Of a stretch of 64,000 nt of DNA, positions 16,918-25,593 are shown one piece after another. Position numbers and translations under genes: made by a program. Origin of the DNA: Slackia equolifaciens (GTDB lineage Bacteria; Actinomycetota; Coriobacteriia; Coriobacteriales; Eggerthellaceae); assembly GCF_003725995.1 (NCBI RefSeq), contig NZ_QIBX01000007.1, positions 1 to 64,000 of the forward strand. The letters are read 5' to 3'. The notes under the pieces were generated by a model. The model saw only the letters and a program-made list of their open reading frames with translations. It was not told where the DNA came from and made no database searches. How positions within the stretch are numbered: the stretch's first letter is position 1; every line of letters begins with the position of its first letter.

Positions 16918-18120
16918 GTGGCTCGATTGGATTTGGAGAATTTTGCACAACGCTTTGGCACGCCGTTCTATCTGTTCGACGAGGGGGAGCTGCTCAGGCG
17001 CATATCGTGGCTGCGCGAGCGGCTTCCCTCCAAGGTGAAGCTTGTGTACGCGGTGAAGGCGAACCCGTTCTTGGTTCCGGCGCTAGCGAGCGCGGTGGAG
17101 AGGTTCGAGGCGTGCTCGCCGGGAGAAGCGCGCATATGCCTGGAATCGGGCGCGTCGCCTTCGTCATTGGTGGTTTCGGGCGTGTATAAAGACGAGCCGT
17201 CGACGGCGCGCCTAATGGATGAGGCGCCGGGCACGGGGCGTTTCACCGTCGAATCGCTCGCCCAGTTCGAGCTGATCAGACGGCTGGCCAAAGAACGCGG
17301 CATACGGGTCTCCGTGCTGCTGCGCCTTACGAGCGGCAGCCAGTTCGGCTTTGATGGGGAGCAAGTTGCCCAGGTGGCGCAGCAATTCGCTCGGGACGAA
17401 TGGGTGGACATCGCGGGCATCCAGTTCTTCTCGGGTACGCAGAAGACCTCGCTGAAGCGGTACGTCCGCGAGCTTGGCCGCCTTGACGATTTCTTGGACC
17501 ACCTGCGCTCGACATGCGGCTTTGAGGCGCGCGAGCTGGAGTACGGTGCGGGCTTGCCCGTGGAGTATTTCGCCCCGCAAGACGAGCAGGCCGACGGCGA
17601 ACTGGTGTGTGAATTGGGACGCCTGATTCAAGATATGCGCTTTCAGGGAGACGTTGCCATTGAACTGGGGCGCAGCATTGCCGCATCGTGCGGAACCTAC
17701 GTCACGCGCATCGTGGACGCCAAGGTCAACCGCGGGCAGCGCTATGCGATTGCGGATGGCGGCATGCATCAGATCGTGTACTACGGCAGCTCGATGGCCA
17801 TGAAGACCCCGCCATGCCATGTGCTTCGCAAGGGCGATGCAGCAGAGCATGCCGATCGGTCCGAGCTGTGGAACGTGTGCGGCTCGCTGTGCACGACCAA
17901 CGACGTGATGGTAAAGCAGGCCCCGCTCGGTCCGCTGGACGTGGGCGATCTGCTGGTGTTCGAACGCGCCGGCGCCTACTGCATGACCGAAGGCATCTCG
18001 CTTTTCTTGAGCCGGGAACTGCCGCGTGTGCTTGCCGCCAGTGCGACGGGGGAGGTTCGGCTGCTGCGCGATGCCGTTCCCACCGACGCGTTCAACTCGC
18101 CCGTGCCGCTGACCTCGTGA
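16918..18120 (+). CDS. Fold-III PLP-dependent decarboxylase (DAP/ornithine decarboxylase family)
   Basis: About 400 residues. The PLP lysine is Lys47 in LVYAVKANPF; a glycine-rich phosphate site and the C-terminal WNVCGSLCTTND (catalytic Cys325 region) and AGAYCMTEG match the LysA/ODC superfamily. These enzymes decarboxylate basic or acidic amino acids, and some act on carrier-bound substrates (BtrK in butirosin synthesis). Its position between the ligase and the carrier protein is not part of canonical dlt operons and suggests it supplies or trims the transferred group. GTG 16918 has AAAGG at usable spacing; ATG 16909 directly abuts that site and is less likely. Confidence 0.82.
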   Translation: MARLDLENFAQRFGTPFYLFDEGELLRRISWLRERLPSKVKLVYAVKANPFLVPALASAVERFEACSPGEARICLESGASPSSLVVSGVYKDEPSTARLMDEAPGTGRFTVESLAQFELIRRLAKERGIRVSVLLRLTSGSQFGFDGEQVAQVAQQFARDEWVDIAGIQFFSGTQKTSLKRYVRELGRLDDFLDHLRSTCGFEARELEYGAGLPVEYFAPQDEQADGELVCELGRLIQDMRFQGDVAIELGRSIAASCGTYVTRIVDAKVNRGQRYAIADGGMHQIVYYGSSMAMKTPPCHVLRKGDAAEHADRSELWNVCGSLCTTNDVMVKQAPLGPLDVGDLLVFERAGAYCMTEGISLFLSRELPRVLAASATGEVRLLRDAVPTDAFNSPVPLTS

Positions 18121-18169
18121 AGACCCCGCCTTGCAAACAAAACATGCAAACGAACAAAGGAGACAAACC

Positions 18170-18400
18170 ATGGATGAGATTATCGAGATTCTCGAAGACC
18201 TTCGACCCGGTGTCGACTACGCCACGTGCACCACGCTGATCGACGACCGCTACTTGGATTCGCTCGCCATTGTGGCGCTGGTGGCCGAGCTCGAGGATGC
18301 GTTCGACATCTCCATTCCCGCCGTTGAGGTGGTGAGGGAGAACTTCAACTCCGTGCAGGCCATGCATAAGATGGTCACCCGCCTGGCCGACGAGTTTTAA
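18170..18400 (+). CDS. DltC-like acyl/aminoacyl carrier protein
   Basis: 76 residues. Ser31 in RYLDSLAIVALVAELEDAF is the 4'-phosphopantetheine attachment site, and the flanking helix II is acidic as in carrier proteins. ATG 18170 has AAAGGAG with 7-nt spacing. It would receive the aminoacyl group from the ligase as a thioester and present it to the membrane acyltransferase. An AcpS gene for its activation begins at 63957. A 16-bp palindrome GCGGCGTATACGCCGC (18402-18417) immediately follows the stop. Confidence 0.9.
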   Translation: MDEIIEILEDLRPGVDYATCTTLIDDRYLDSLAIVALVAELEDAFDISIPAVEVVRENFNSVQAMHKMVTRLADEF

Positions 18401-18427
18401 GCGGCGGCGTATACGCCGCATCGCCGC

Positions 18428-18586
18428 ATGGCATTCGTGTTTGTGGCGGCGCTCGGCGCGACAGCGGCGTCGGGTTGCGTAAGGGCATCTTTGCTGCCCG
18501 TGCTGGCCGTGTGCGCGGCCGCGTTAGGCCTGGGCTGGTGCCAAGGAGCGCCGCCTGGGCCCTCTCCATATACTGTCCTATTTTGA
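18428..18586 (+). CDS. Candidate DltX-like small membrane peptide
   Basis: A 52-codon ORF fills most of the gap between the carrier and MBOAT genes. It is in the same frame as the carrier, 27 bp after its TAA. Residues 2-18 and 21-38 are hydrophobic; the tail is Gly/Pro-rich and ends ...PSPYTVLF, placing a tyrosine five residues from the C-terminus. Canonical DltX is a ~50-residue one-helix peptide in dlt operons whose C-terminal motif carries an acceptor Tyr and a final Phe, so size, location, membrane segment and terminal Tyr/Phe agree, while the motif itself is not identical. No strong ribosome site, so translation would rely on coupling. Function is inferred. Confidence 0.5.
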   Translation: MAFVFVAALGATAASGCVRASLLPVLAVCAAALGLGWCQGAPPGPSPYTVLF

Positions 18587-18606
18587 TCTGCGATGACGGA
18601 TGAACC

Positions 18607-20193
18607 ATGACGTCTTATTTCTCCTTTGCCTTTATGGGGGTGCTTCTGCCCCTTACCATACTTGCGTATGCGCTTATGCCGCGTCGGGCCCGCTGGGCGG
18701 TGCTTCTTGGTGCGAGCTATGTGTTCTTCTGGGCGATAAGCGGCAAGCTCATTGTGTTCGTGGTGGCATCTTCGCTTTTGACGTATGCATGCGGTTTGGG
18801 TCTATCGGCTTTGCTGGCGCGCCGCCGGGCTTACGTCGCGCAGGGCATGCCCCGCAAAGAGGCCAAACGCCGCACGGCGCGCTGGATGAAGCTCGTGGTG
18901 GTTGCCGGGGTTCTTGGCAATTTCGGCATTCTGGTAGTGCTCAAATATCTGGCGTTCTTCAGCGGGGCAGCCACCTCGCTTCTGGCGCTCGTCGGAATCA
19001 GCGCCAGAATCGAAGTGCCTTCGTGGGGCGTTCCCATCGGCATTTCGTTCTACACGCTTATGGCCGTGTCGTATTTGGTGGATGTATACCGCGGCACAAC
19101 CAAGGCCGATCGCAACCCCGTTCGCGTCGCGCTGTTCCTTTGCTTCTTCCCGCAGATCATGGAAGGCCCTATCTGCCGATACGAGCAAACGGCGCAAAGC
19201 TTGTGGGCGGGCAATCCCGTGACGCGCCAAAACCTGTTCGCGGGCACGTTGCGCATCCTGTGGGGCGTGGCTAAAAAGATCATTGTCGCCGATCGGTTGA
19301 ACCTGTTCGTCAAACCGGTGTTTTCCGATTGGCAGAGTTACGACGGCAGCGTGATTGCGCTCGCAGCAATCCTCTACACGGTGCAGCTGTACTGCGACTT
19401 TTCCGGCACCATGGACGTGGCGCTGGGCATGGGCCGCATCTTTGGCGTGACGCTGCCCGAGAACTTTCGCCAGCCGTTCTTCTCGCGTACCGCTTCGGAG
19501 TTTTGGAAGCGTTGGCACATCACGCTGGGCGCATGGTTCCGCGACTACGTGTACTACCCGGTGTCTCTTTCGGCTCCCATGAAGCGTTTGACCAAAGGGT
19601 CGCGCAAGGTGTTCGGGAACCGCTATGGCCCTCTGGTGGCATCGTCGGGCGCGCTATTTTGCGTATGGCTCGGCAACGGCTTGTGGCATGGGGCGGGATC
19701 GCAATACCTGTTCTTTGGCATGTACTATTTCGTGCTCATTCTGCTGGGCGGTTTTTTGGAGCCGGTTATGCAGCGCGTTTCCGATCGCACGGGCCTCAAC
19801 CGCGATGCCGTGCCGTACCGCGCGTTCCAAATGTTGCGAACGCTCGTGGTGATATTCGTGGGCGAGTTGATCTTTCGCGCCGAGGGGCTTCGCGCGGGGC
19901 TGGGCATGCTTTCCTCCATTGCCCATTCGTTTAGGCCTGAGTCGTTTGTCGACGGCACGGTGCTCGGCGTGGGGATGGATGTCCACGACTACGCTGTCGT
20001 GTGCGCGTTCGTACTGGTCATGCTTTGCGTGGGCATAGCGCGCGAACGCGGGATGGATGTGTCGGGCTGGGTTGGCGCGCGTGCTTTGCCCATACGGTGG
20101 GTGGTGTGGATGGCGCTGGTGGTTGCCATTGTCGTGCTCGGCGCCTACGGCAAGGGGTATGTGCCGCTTGATCCCATTTATGCGAACTTCTGA
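18607..20193 (+). CDS. DltB-like membrane-bound O-acyltransferase (MBOAT)
   Basis: 528 residues with about ten to eleven membrane helices. The MBOAT core is complete: FFPQIMEGPICRYE (~180-193), LYCDFSGTMDVALG (~261-274), FWKRWHITLGAWFRDYVYYP with His304, and GLWHGAG with the catalytic His361. It should take the aminoacyl group from the carrier protein and pass it across the membrane. The ATG follows the small ORF by 20 bp, with only a weak GGA site. DltD-like protein follows after 19 bp with a good ribosome site, so the genes form one operon. Confidence 0.93.
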   Translation: MTSYFSFAFMGVLLPLTILAYALMPRRARWAVLLGASYVFFWAISGKLIVFVVASSLLTYACGLGLSALLARRRAYVAQGMPRKEAKRRTARWMKLVVVAGVLGNFGILVVLKYLAFFSGAATSLLALVGISARIEVPSWGVPIGISFYTLMAVSYLVDVYRGTTKADRNPVRVALFLCFFPQIMEGPICRYEQTAQSLWAGNPVTRQNLFAGTLRILWGVAKKIIVADRLNLFVKPVFSDWQSYDGSVIALAAILYTVQLYCDFSGTMDVALGMGRIFGVTLPENFRQPFFSRTASEFWKRWHITLGAWFRDYVYYPVSLSAPMKRLTKGSRKVFGNRYGPLVASSGALFCVWLGNGLWHGAGSQYLFFGMYYFVLILLGGFLEPVMQRVSDRTGLNRDAVPYRAFQMLRTLVVIFVGELIFRAEGLRAGLGMLSSIAHSFRPESFVDGTVLGVGMDVHDYAVVCAFVLVMLCVGIARERGMDVSGWVGARALPIRWVVWMALVVAIVVLGAYGKGYVPLDPIYANF

Positions 20194-20212
20194 TTGTGAG
20201 GAGGCGAAGAAA

Positions 20213-21424
20213 ATGGAAGACCTCATAAAAGAATCCCCCAGCTCCAATCCGAGCCCTGGATCTGATGCTTGCTCCGATTGCGGGTCTAAACCGGGCTCCG
20301 ATTCCGCCTCGGGTTCTGGCTCCGGCGTAAAACCGGGTTCCGATTCCGCCTCGGGTTCTGGACCCAGCGTAAAGACGCCCTCCGCTTCCGGCGCGGGGCC
20401 CGAATCGAGCTCCGGTTCCGGCGCTGGGTCGGATTCCGGTCCCGCTCGAGGGCGCACGGCCGGACGCGTCCTGCGATGCCTGATGACTGCGGTGCTTGTG
20501 CTTGTTCTGGGCTGCGGCATGCTGCTGGGAGCTTCTTACGTTCTTATGCCCAAAGACAACTCCAAAGAGGCGGGCATGATCAACCCTAAGGCCAACGGTT
20601 TTCTTGCCGAGCCTAGCAACTCGCTTGACGTGCTCTTTGTGGGTGACAGCGAGGCGTACTCATCGTTCTCGCCGTTGGACATGTGGAACCGGCACGGATT
20701 CACGTCATATGTATGCTCCAGTCCGGCGCAAAAGACCTCATACAGTTTTGTCCTGCTTCGCCGCGCCCTGCAGGGGCAAAGTCCCAAGGTCGTGGTGTTT
20801 GAGACCAACTCATTTTTCAAGAAGGTATCCATCAACGAGGTGGCGGTAAATGCCCTTTCTGAGGTCTTTCCCGTGTTTGAGTACCACGATAGGTGGAAAA
20901 GCATCACCGCAAACGACCTGACCAGCCCTGTTCAGTACACCTGGAAGGACAGCCTGAAGGGCTTTCGTTATAGCTTCAAAATCAAAAAGGCTGATGCGTC
21001 TTCCTGGATGGCGGAGTCGAGCAGGGTGGCGAGCATACCGGGAATCAACAAGACCATCATTTCGCTCATGGTGGACTATTGCCGCGAGCACGGGGCTACG
21101 CCGGTGTTCATGAGCGTGCCAAGCACAAAAAACTGGAATAGCGAACGTCACAATGCCGTAGAGGGGCTGGCCCAGGAGCTGGGGGTTGACTACGTTGACC
21201 TGAACAAGGGTGATGCCAAGGTTGACATCGATTGGTCGGCCGATTCGCGCGACGCGGGCGATCACCTGAACTACGTGGGCGCGTCCAAGGTTTCAAAGGT
21301 CGTGGGCAAGCTTCTTGACGAGCGCTACGACCTGCCCGACCACCGCACCGAGTCCGAATACAACAGCTGGAACGAGGCGTATATCGCGTTTCAAAAGAGC
21401 CTCAAGAGCGCAAAGAAGGGCTGA
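20213..21424 (+). CDS. DltD-like SGNH-fold envelope acyltransferase
   Basis: 403 residues. A long Ser/Gly/Pro-rich N-terminal tail (~8-80) precedes one membrane helix (~88-110); the exported domain carries the SGNH block I motif GDSE with Ser146, and the C-terminal block D-A-G-D-H-L-N (347-353) supplying Asp and His. DltD is the last enzyme of D-alanylation, moving the acyl group to teichoic acid. The tail contains a 42-bp in-frame DNA repeat (20288, 20330) and is not part of typical DltD. ATG 20213 has GAGGAGG with 8-nt spacing; the longer ORF would overlap dltB. Confidence 0.83.
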   Translation: MEDLIKESPSSNPSPGSDACSDCGSKPGSDSASGSGSGVKPGSDSASGSGPSVKTPSASGAGPESSSGSGAGSDSGPARGRTAGRVLRCLMTAVLVLVLGCGMLLGASYVLMPKDNSKEAGMINPKANGFLAEPSNSLDVLFVGDSEAYSSFSPLDMWNRHGFTSYVCSSPAQKTSYSFVLLRRALQGQSPKVVVFETNSFFKKVSINEVAVNALSEVFPVFEYHDRWKSITANDLTSPVQYTWKDSLKGFRYSFKIKKADASSWMAESSRVASIPGINKTIISLMVDYCREHGATPVFMSVPSTKNWNSERHNAVEGLAQELGVDYVDLNKGDAKVDIDWSADSRDAGDHLNYVGASKVSKVVGKLLDERYDLPDHRTESEYNSWNEAYIAFQKSLKSAKKG

Positions 21425-21459
21425 TCGCCGTAGACAACTGACTTCATAATTGAGATGCA

Positions 21460-21488
21460 CTGCATCCTGCGATGCAGAAAAGTATAAT
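21460..21488. promoter_or_regulatory. Promoter -10 box with upstream dyad
   Basis: CTGCATC-CTGC-GATGCAG (21460-21477) is a perfect 7-bp dyad placed where a -35 box would lie for the consensus TATAAT at 21483-21488. It probably drives the small ORF at 21520 and the LuxR gene, with the dyad as operator. Confidence 0.5.
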
Positions 21489-21519
21489 GGGGCTGCTTTG
21501 CAAAGAGAGGGGCTCCATT

Positions 21520-21612
21520 ATGTCTATGCCGGTGGTCAATCTAGTCAATGAGACGGTTGTGCCAGTAGTCGCAGATATTGACACTGAAATAATCCCGGAG
21601 GCAAGGTTTTAA
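21520..21612 (+). CDS. 30-residue leader ORF coupled to a LuxR gene
   Basis: ATG 21520 follows AGAGGGG with suitable spacing and lies about 30 bp after a TATAAT box. The encoded peptide is acidic and valine-rich (MSMPVVNLVNETVVPVVADI at its start) with no membrane segment. Its TAA ends one base before the ATG of the LuxR gene, and the GGAGG serving that gene is inside this ORF, so translation of the two should be coupled. I do not recognise the peptide; it may be a leader or simply a small protein. Confidence 0.5.
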   Translation: MSMPVVNLVNETVVPVVADIDTEIIPEARF

Positions 21613-21613
21613 A

Positions 21614-23068
21614 ATGGCTTCAGGGGAGGAGAAGAGCCAGGAGTCTTCAGTCGTGGCGGTGGCCGCGGCCGTTCAGAATGCTCCACTGCTTGTTCTCGGT
21701 AGTATTGCTTGGTGGGCTATTCATTATTCTCTATTATGGGATGCTCGCATCGCAGAGACATATTCTGCGGAGGGAATACATGACATACGTTTTATTGTTA
21801 CCGTTGCCGCAACTGTTGTGGTGTTGGGTTCGCTAACTCTTATTTCCCGCAGACACCCAACGCTGGTTTATGCCAACCATGCGATTACTTACGCGGTATT
21901 TGGCGCATGCCTCGTCGCATCGTTCTTTTTGATGGGTGCTCCTGTTCTAACTGGCGAAAACATAACGCTGGGTATTGTAGGGGCTGTGCTTTCGGGTGTG
22001 GGGAGCAGCGTCGTTATCGTGGTGTATGGCGAGCTTCATGCCCGAATGGGATGCAGCATAGAGCCGGCGATTTTTGCGGTAGAGGTGCTTGGCGGTATCG
22101 CGATGTATCTTGCTCTGCTGCTTATTCCTTTTGTTGCGCATCTGGTTATTAACGCCCTGCTTTCGGTAATACTGGCTGTATTCTTTTTTCGCTACAGTCA
22201 GTCCGATTCTTCAAGCGAGGGGCTCGCAGGGCTTCGTAACGCAAGAAGGGTCGATGCGACTGTTAATCAGGTGGTGGGGGTTGCCGTACTTACGGGCTTC
22301 GCCTACGGTCTGATTCGCCTATACGCGTCGAACGGTATGGATGAGACGAGCGTTCAATTCAGCATGTATTCAGAGTGTTTGGGTTCGTGTTTTGGCGCGT
22401 TATTATTATTCGGCGTGTTTGCGTTCGGTAGGCGTCAGTCTCTTCTGGAGCAATGCTTGCTGTTCGTGGTCCCAATGGTAACAACGGGAATGCTGTTCGT
22501 ATCGTTGCAGGCTATGGGCACTTTTGCTCCAACGGCAATTGGCACCGGTGGTTTCGCCTGCTTCTTCAATATGATGTGGTATTTCGCGGCTGTGCTAGCA
22601 AGTCCGGGTTCGAAGCACTGTCTTTCGTTCTCGGTCTCGCTGTTGTTTTTCTCAAGCCAGTTGGGGCAGCTTGTGGGCGTTTTGGTACCAGCCCAATTTG
22701 CAAATTTGTTCTCGACGGGCCTTATGTATCTACTGTTTCTCGTCACCATATTGTTTATGTATCTGCGAGCAAGAGCTAATCAGGATAGCGCATTGGAGGC
22801 GCCGAAGAACGAGCTAATGAATCGATCGCCTGATCACGATTTGGAGATGCAAAAGGAGAGATGGCAAAGTGAGCTCGGTCTGAGCCCGCGCGAACTGGAG
22901 GTCGCGCTGCTGCTCGTTCAGCGTGTGCCCTATCGTCAGATTGCAGAACAGCTGTATGTCTCGGAGAACACGGTGAAAACCCACGCTCGCAACATTTACA
23001 AGAAGGCCGGCGTCTCATCGCGCGAAGAGCTTCTGGATACCCTAGAAGCCCTCGCGAAAAAAGTGTGA
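21614..23068 (+). CDS. Membrane-anchored LuxR-family transcriptional regulator
   Basis: 484 residues: about twelve hydrophobic segments (~20-385), then a polar linker and a C-terminal LuxR HTH (LSPRELEVALLLVQR ... SENTVKTHARNIYKKAGV). Same architecture as the proteins at 798, 34197 and 42911. Here it lies upstream of, and on the same strand as, the flavoprotein gene at 23219. Base composition is visibly poorer in GC than the dlt-like operon before it, which suggests separate acquisition of this gene pair. Confidence 0.88.
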   Translation: MASGEEKSQESSVVAVAAAVQNAPLLVLGSIAWWAIHYSLLWDARIAETYSAEGIHDIRFIVTVAATVVVLGSLTLISRRHPTLVYANHAITYAVFGACLVASFFLMGAPVLTGENITLGIVGAVLSGVGSSVVIVVYGELHARMGCSIEPAIFAVEVLGGIAMYLALLLIPFVAHLVINALLSVILAVFFFRYSQSDSSSEGLAGLRNARRVDATVNQVVGVAVLTGFAYGLIRLYASNGMDETSVQFSMYSECLGSCFGALLLFGVFAFGRRQSLLEQCLLFVVPMVTTGMLFVSLQAMGTFAPTAIGTGGFACFFNMMWYFAAVLASPGSKHCLSFSVSLLFFSSQLGQLVGVLVPAQFANLFSTGLMYLLFLVTILFMYLRARANQDSALEAPKNELMNRSPDHDLEMQKERWQSELGLSPRELEVALLLVQRVPYRQIAEQLYVSENTVKTHARNIYKKAGVSSREELLDTLEALAKKV

Positions 23069-23218
23069 TTATTTATGATTATCCTATCGAAACGCCAGGT
23101 AGATGGCGCATCTAAGAATCACACTCCATTCGCGATTGTTGGGAGGATATGCGGTTTTTAGAATGCCCTCCATCGGCGGAGCAAAGGACGCTCCGTACAT
23201 TTCGAGGAGGGATTGAAC

Positions 23219-24955
23219 ATGACCAAAATGAATCTCGATCGGCGCAATTTTCTGAAGGGCGGTATCGCTGTAGGTGCTGCTGCGGCTATGGGCTCTATGC
23301 TTGCCGCGTGCGCTCCGCAGGGCTCTGCTCAGGGTTCCGCAAGCGCGGTGGACGACGCTGATGCCGCATCCGTATCTCAGGTGGGTGGGGGTTACGCCAA
23401 CCCTGACGGCATCGGCATTCCCGTGGAGCCGAATTCGACTGAAGACGTTGATGTCGTGGTTGTGGGCTCCGGCATGGGCGGCTTCACTGCGTCCATGCTC
23501 GTCAAGGAGCAGATGCCCGATGCCCATGTGGTCATGCTGGAGAAACTTAACGCATTGGGTGGCAATACTAATTTCGCAGAAGGTGGAGCCGGCTTCCTTA
23601 ATATGACCCCAGAGGAGGCGCGAAAGTCTGTCCAGGCTGATGTAATTCAGCGCAATTTCGTGGTAGACGGCTCTCTTTTCTATGCAATGCGAACCCAACA
23701 AGGAGATTGCGCTGACTGGCTGTTTGGAAAGCATCAAGTTGCAATCAAGGATTATGGCAGTGGCCAGCCGCTTTATGAAGGGGGTACGGGAGCGTCTGCA
23801 ATCGCAACGCTCACTCCTCAGGCAGAAGATCTGGGTGTTGATATTCGCATGGAATCGCGCGCATTTGCCTTGGTTCTCTCTGACGAGTACACGGTAACGG
23901 GCATCCAATACAAAGATGTCGATGGTAACGTCGTGCAGCTCAACGCCAAAGCAGTAGTCATTGCGTCGGGTGGCATGAACACCAATCCTGAGCTGCTCAA
24001 GTACTATTCAAACGTTGATCTGGGCAAGGTTATGCCACTCGGCACCGGACAGGATGGTGATGGCCATCTGATGGTAGAGCAGACGGCGCATGGCCGTACT
24101 GGACTCCAGACCATCGACGGCTTCTTTGCGGGCATCGGCACTGCCGATGATCCATGCGGCTTCAATTCCGACTTGAATACTGGTGCTGGATTCCAGTTCT
24201 CCAGCGTGTTTGTGAACCAGTATGGCAACCGTTTCTACGACGAATCCTTTAATTTTAATACGGGATCGCAGCTGTTCTTTACTACTATTCCCTCGGTGAT
24301 TTTGTCCCAGAGTCAGGCCTTCTCCATTTTCGATGATTCCTATGTCGACAGATGGGAAAAGGGCGAATGGCAGAATGGCCACAATGGTTTCGATAGTGCC
24401 ACGAAACAGGGTGAACCGCTTAAGGTGCGTGGCGATCTTGAGAGCGTGAAAGACAAGGATTGGTTCTACCAGGCCGACACCATTGAAGAGCTGGGCAAGG
24501 CAATCGCCGCAGATGTGCCGAGCTTCGACGTGGACAACTTTGTTGCCACCATCGATGCCTACAACGCTGCCGCTAATGGCGCCGAGGATGAATGGGGCAA
24601 ACCTCAGGAGTTCATCTGGCCGCTCGAGACCGCTCCGTTTTACGCTGCGAAGGCCGGTGTGAATGCCTATAACACCAACGGCGGCATCCACATCAACACT
24701 CATGCGCAGGTTGTCGACCCTGTTGGGAAGCCCATCACGGGCCTCTATGCTTCTGGCATCGCGACTGCCGGCTGGGACAGTCAGGTGTATGGCGGCGGCA
24801 CCAATCAACCTGTTGCGCTTTGGTGCTCGTGCATGGCAGCGCTCCATATCGTGGAAAATTGTCTGGGCGGTACCGTTTCCGACAACTGGATGGGTGATGT
24901 GCCTATGACTGATATTCTGGGTGAGGATTACCAGAACGCAAATCCGCTGGGATAA
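23219..24955 (+). CDS. Tat-exported FAD-dependent reductase (fumarate/urocanate reductase type)
   Basis: 578 residues. Tat motif DRRNFLKGG and lipobox LAAC indicate an exported lipoprotein. FAD-binding segment VVVVGSGMGGFTASMLV at ~78-94, glycine-rich GGNTNFAEGGAGF, cap-domain motif YGNRFYDES and C-terminal GLYASGIATAGWDSQVYGGG. The last pattern and the G-G-N-T-N string resemble the urocanate/fumarate reductase subgroup. Electron donor and acceptor are not encoded nearby. ATG 23219 follows GAGGAGG at 8 nt; a TTG six bases earlier is less likely. Follows its presumed LuxR regulator by 150 bp. Confidence 0.9.
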   Translation: MTKMNLDRRNFLKGGIAVGAAAAMGSMLAACAPQGSAQGSASAVDDADAASVSQVGGGYANPDGIGIPVEPNSTEDVDVVVVGSGMGGFTASMLVKEQMPDAHVVMLEKLNALGGNTNFAEGGAGFLNMTPEEARKSVQADVIQRNFVVDGSLFYAMRTQQGDCADWLFGKHQVAIKDYGSGQPLYEGGTGASAIATLTPQAEDLGVDIRMESRAFALVLSDEYTVTGIQYKDVDGNVVQLNAKAVVIASGGMNTNPELLKYYSNVDLGKVMPLGTGQDGDGHLMVEQTAHGRTGLQTIDGFFAGIGTADDPCGFNSDLNTGAGFQFSSVFVNQYGNRFYDESFNFNTGSQLFFTTIPSVILSQSQAFSIFDDSYVDRWEKGEWQNGHNGFDSATKQGEPLKVRGDLESVKDKDWFYQADTIEELGKAIAADVPSFDVDNFVATIDAYNAAANGAEDEWGKPQEFIWPLETAPFYAAKAGVNAYNTNGGIHINTHAQVVDPVGKPITGLYASGIATAGWDSQVYGGGTNQPVALWCSCMAALHIVENCLGGTVSDNWMGDVPMTDILGEDYQNANPLG

Positions 24956-25086
24956 CGTCGAATCTTCGAAACGGCACCTGCCACATGGTCGCATATGCGT
25001 CCGGCAACAGGTGCCAGCACCCCAAGCTCATGCCTCATTCACGGCCGCGTCTTTCCCCTCCCTGGCGCGGCCGTATTATTGTGCGT

Positions 25087-25467
25087 TTAGTATCCTATGC
25101 GTCGCAGGGCGGCATCGTCCATGCCAAAGTGGTGGCCTATTTCATGCACGACGGTCTTGCGGATTTCCTCCACGATACGTTCGCGCGAATTGAAGCAGCG
25201 CTCATGCGGCCCCTTGAAGATGGTCACCACATCGGGCATCTCGCCTTCGCCGTACCATTCGCCGCGCTGCGTGAGGGCCACGCCTTCGTATAGCCCCAGG
25301 ATTTCGCCGCCGGGACCCTCGCTTCCCGATGACATGCGCTGGCGCGCATTGGGTTCGTTTTGCACCGTTACCATTACATTGTCCAGCGCCTCAAGAAAGG
25401 CGTCGGGGATGGAGTCGATCGCGTCTTGCACGGCCTCCTCGAACTCATCATCCGTCATCGTGTACAT
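25087..25467 (-). CDS. Metallopeptidase family protein (zincin, MMP-like)
   Basis: 126 residues of the small zincin-like family found widely in Actinobacteria. The C-terminal motif HEIGHHFGMDD is a complete HExxHxxGxxD zinc site, with E in the first helix for catalysis. N-terminal half MTDDEFEEAVQDAIDSIPDAF matches the family. Physiological substrate is unknown. A GGAGG-like site (GGGGAGG in reverse reading) precedes the start. Divergent from the proline-rich gene. Confidence 0.88.
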   Translation of the reverse strand: MYTMTDDEFEEAVQDAIDSIPDAFLEALDNVMVTVQNEPNARQRMSSGSEGPGGEILGLYEGVALTQRGEWYGEGEMPDVVTIFKGPHERCFNSRERIVEEIRKTVVHEIGHHFGMDDAALRRIGY

Positions 25468-25593
25468 AAGGCCTCCCCGTCTCGCAATTTACGCCATTAT
25501 GACACGTTGTGCGGGCATTGCTGGGGGCGTAACGACGGTGTGGTGGTATTCTGAAAACATGAGGAGAAAGTGCCTTTAGAAAAGAGGGTGAAG

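Noticed and set aside
24973-25015. GGCACCTG/CAGGTGCC inverted repeat after the flavoprotein gene as terminator
   Set aside because: The loop is 27 nt and there is no T-run, so support is too weak.
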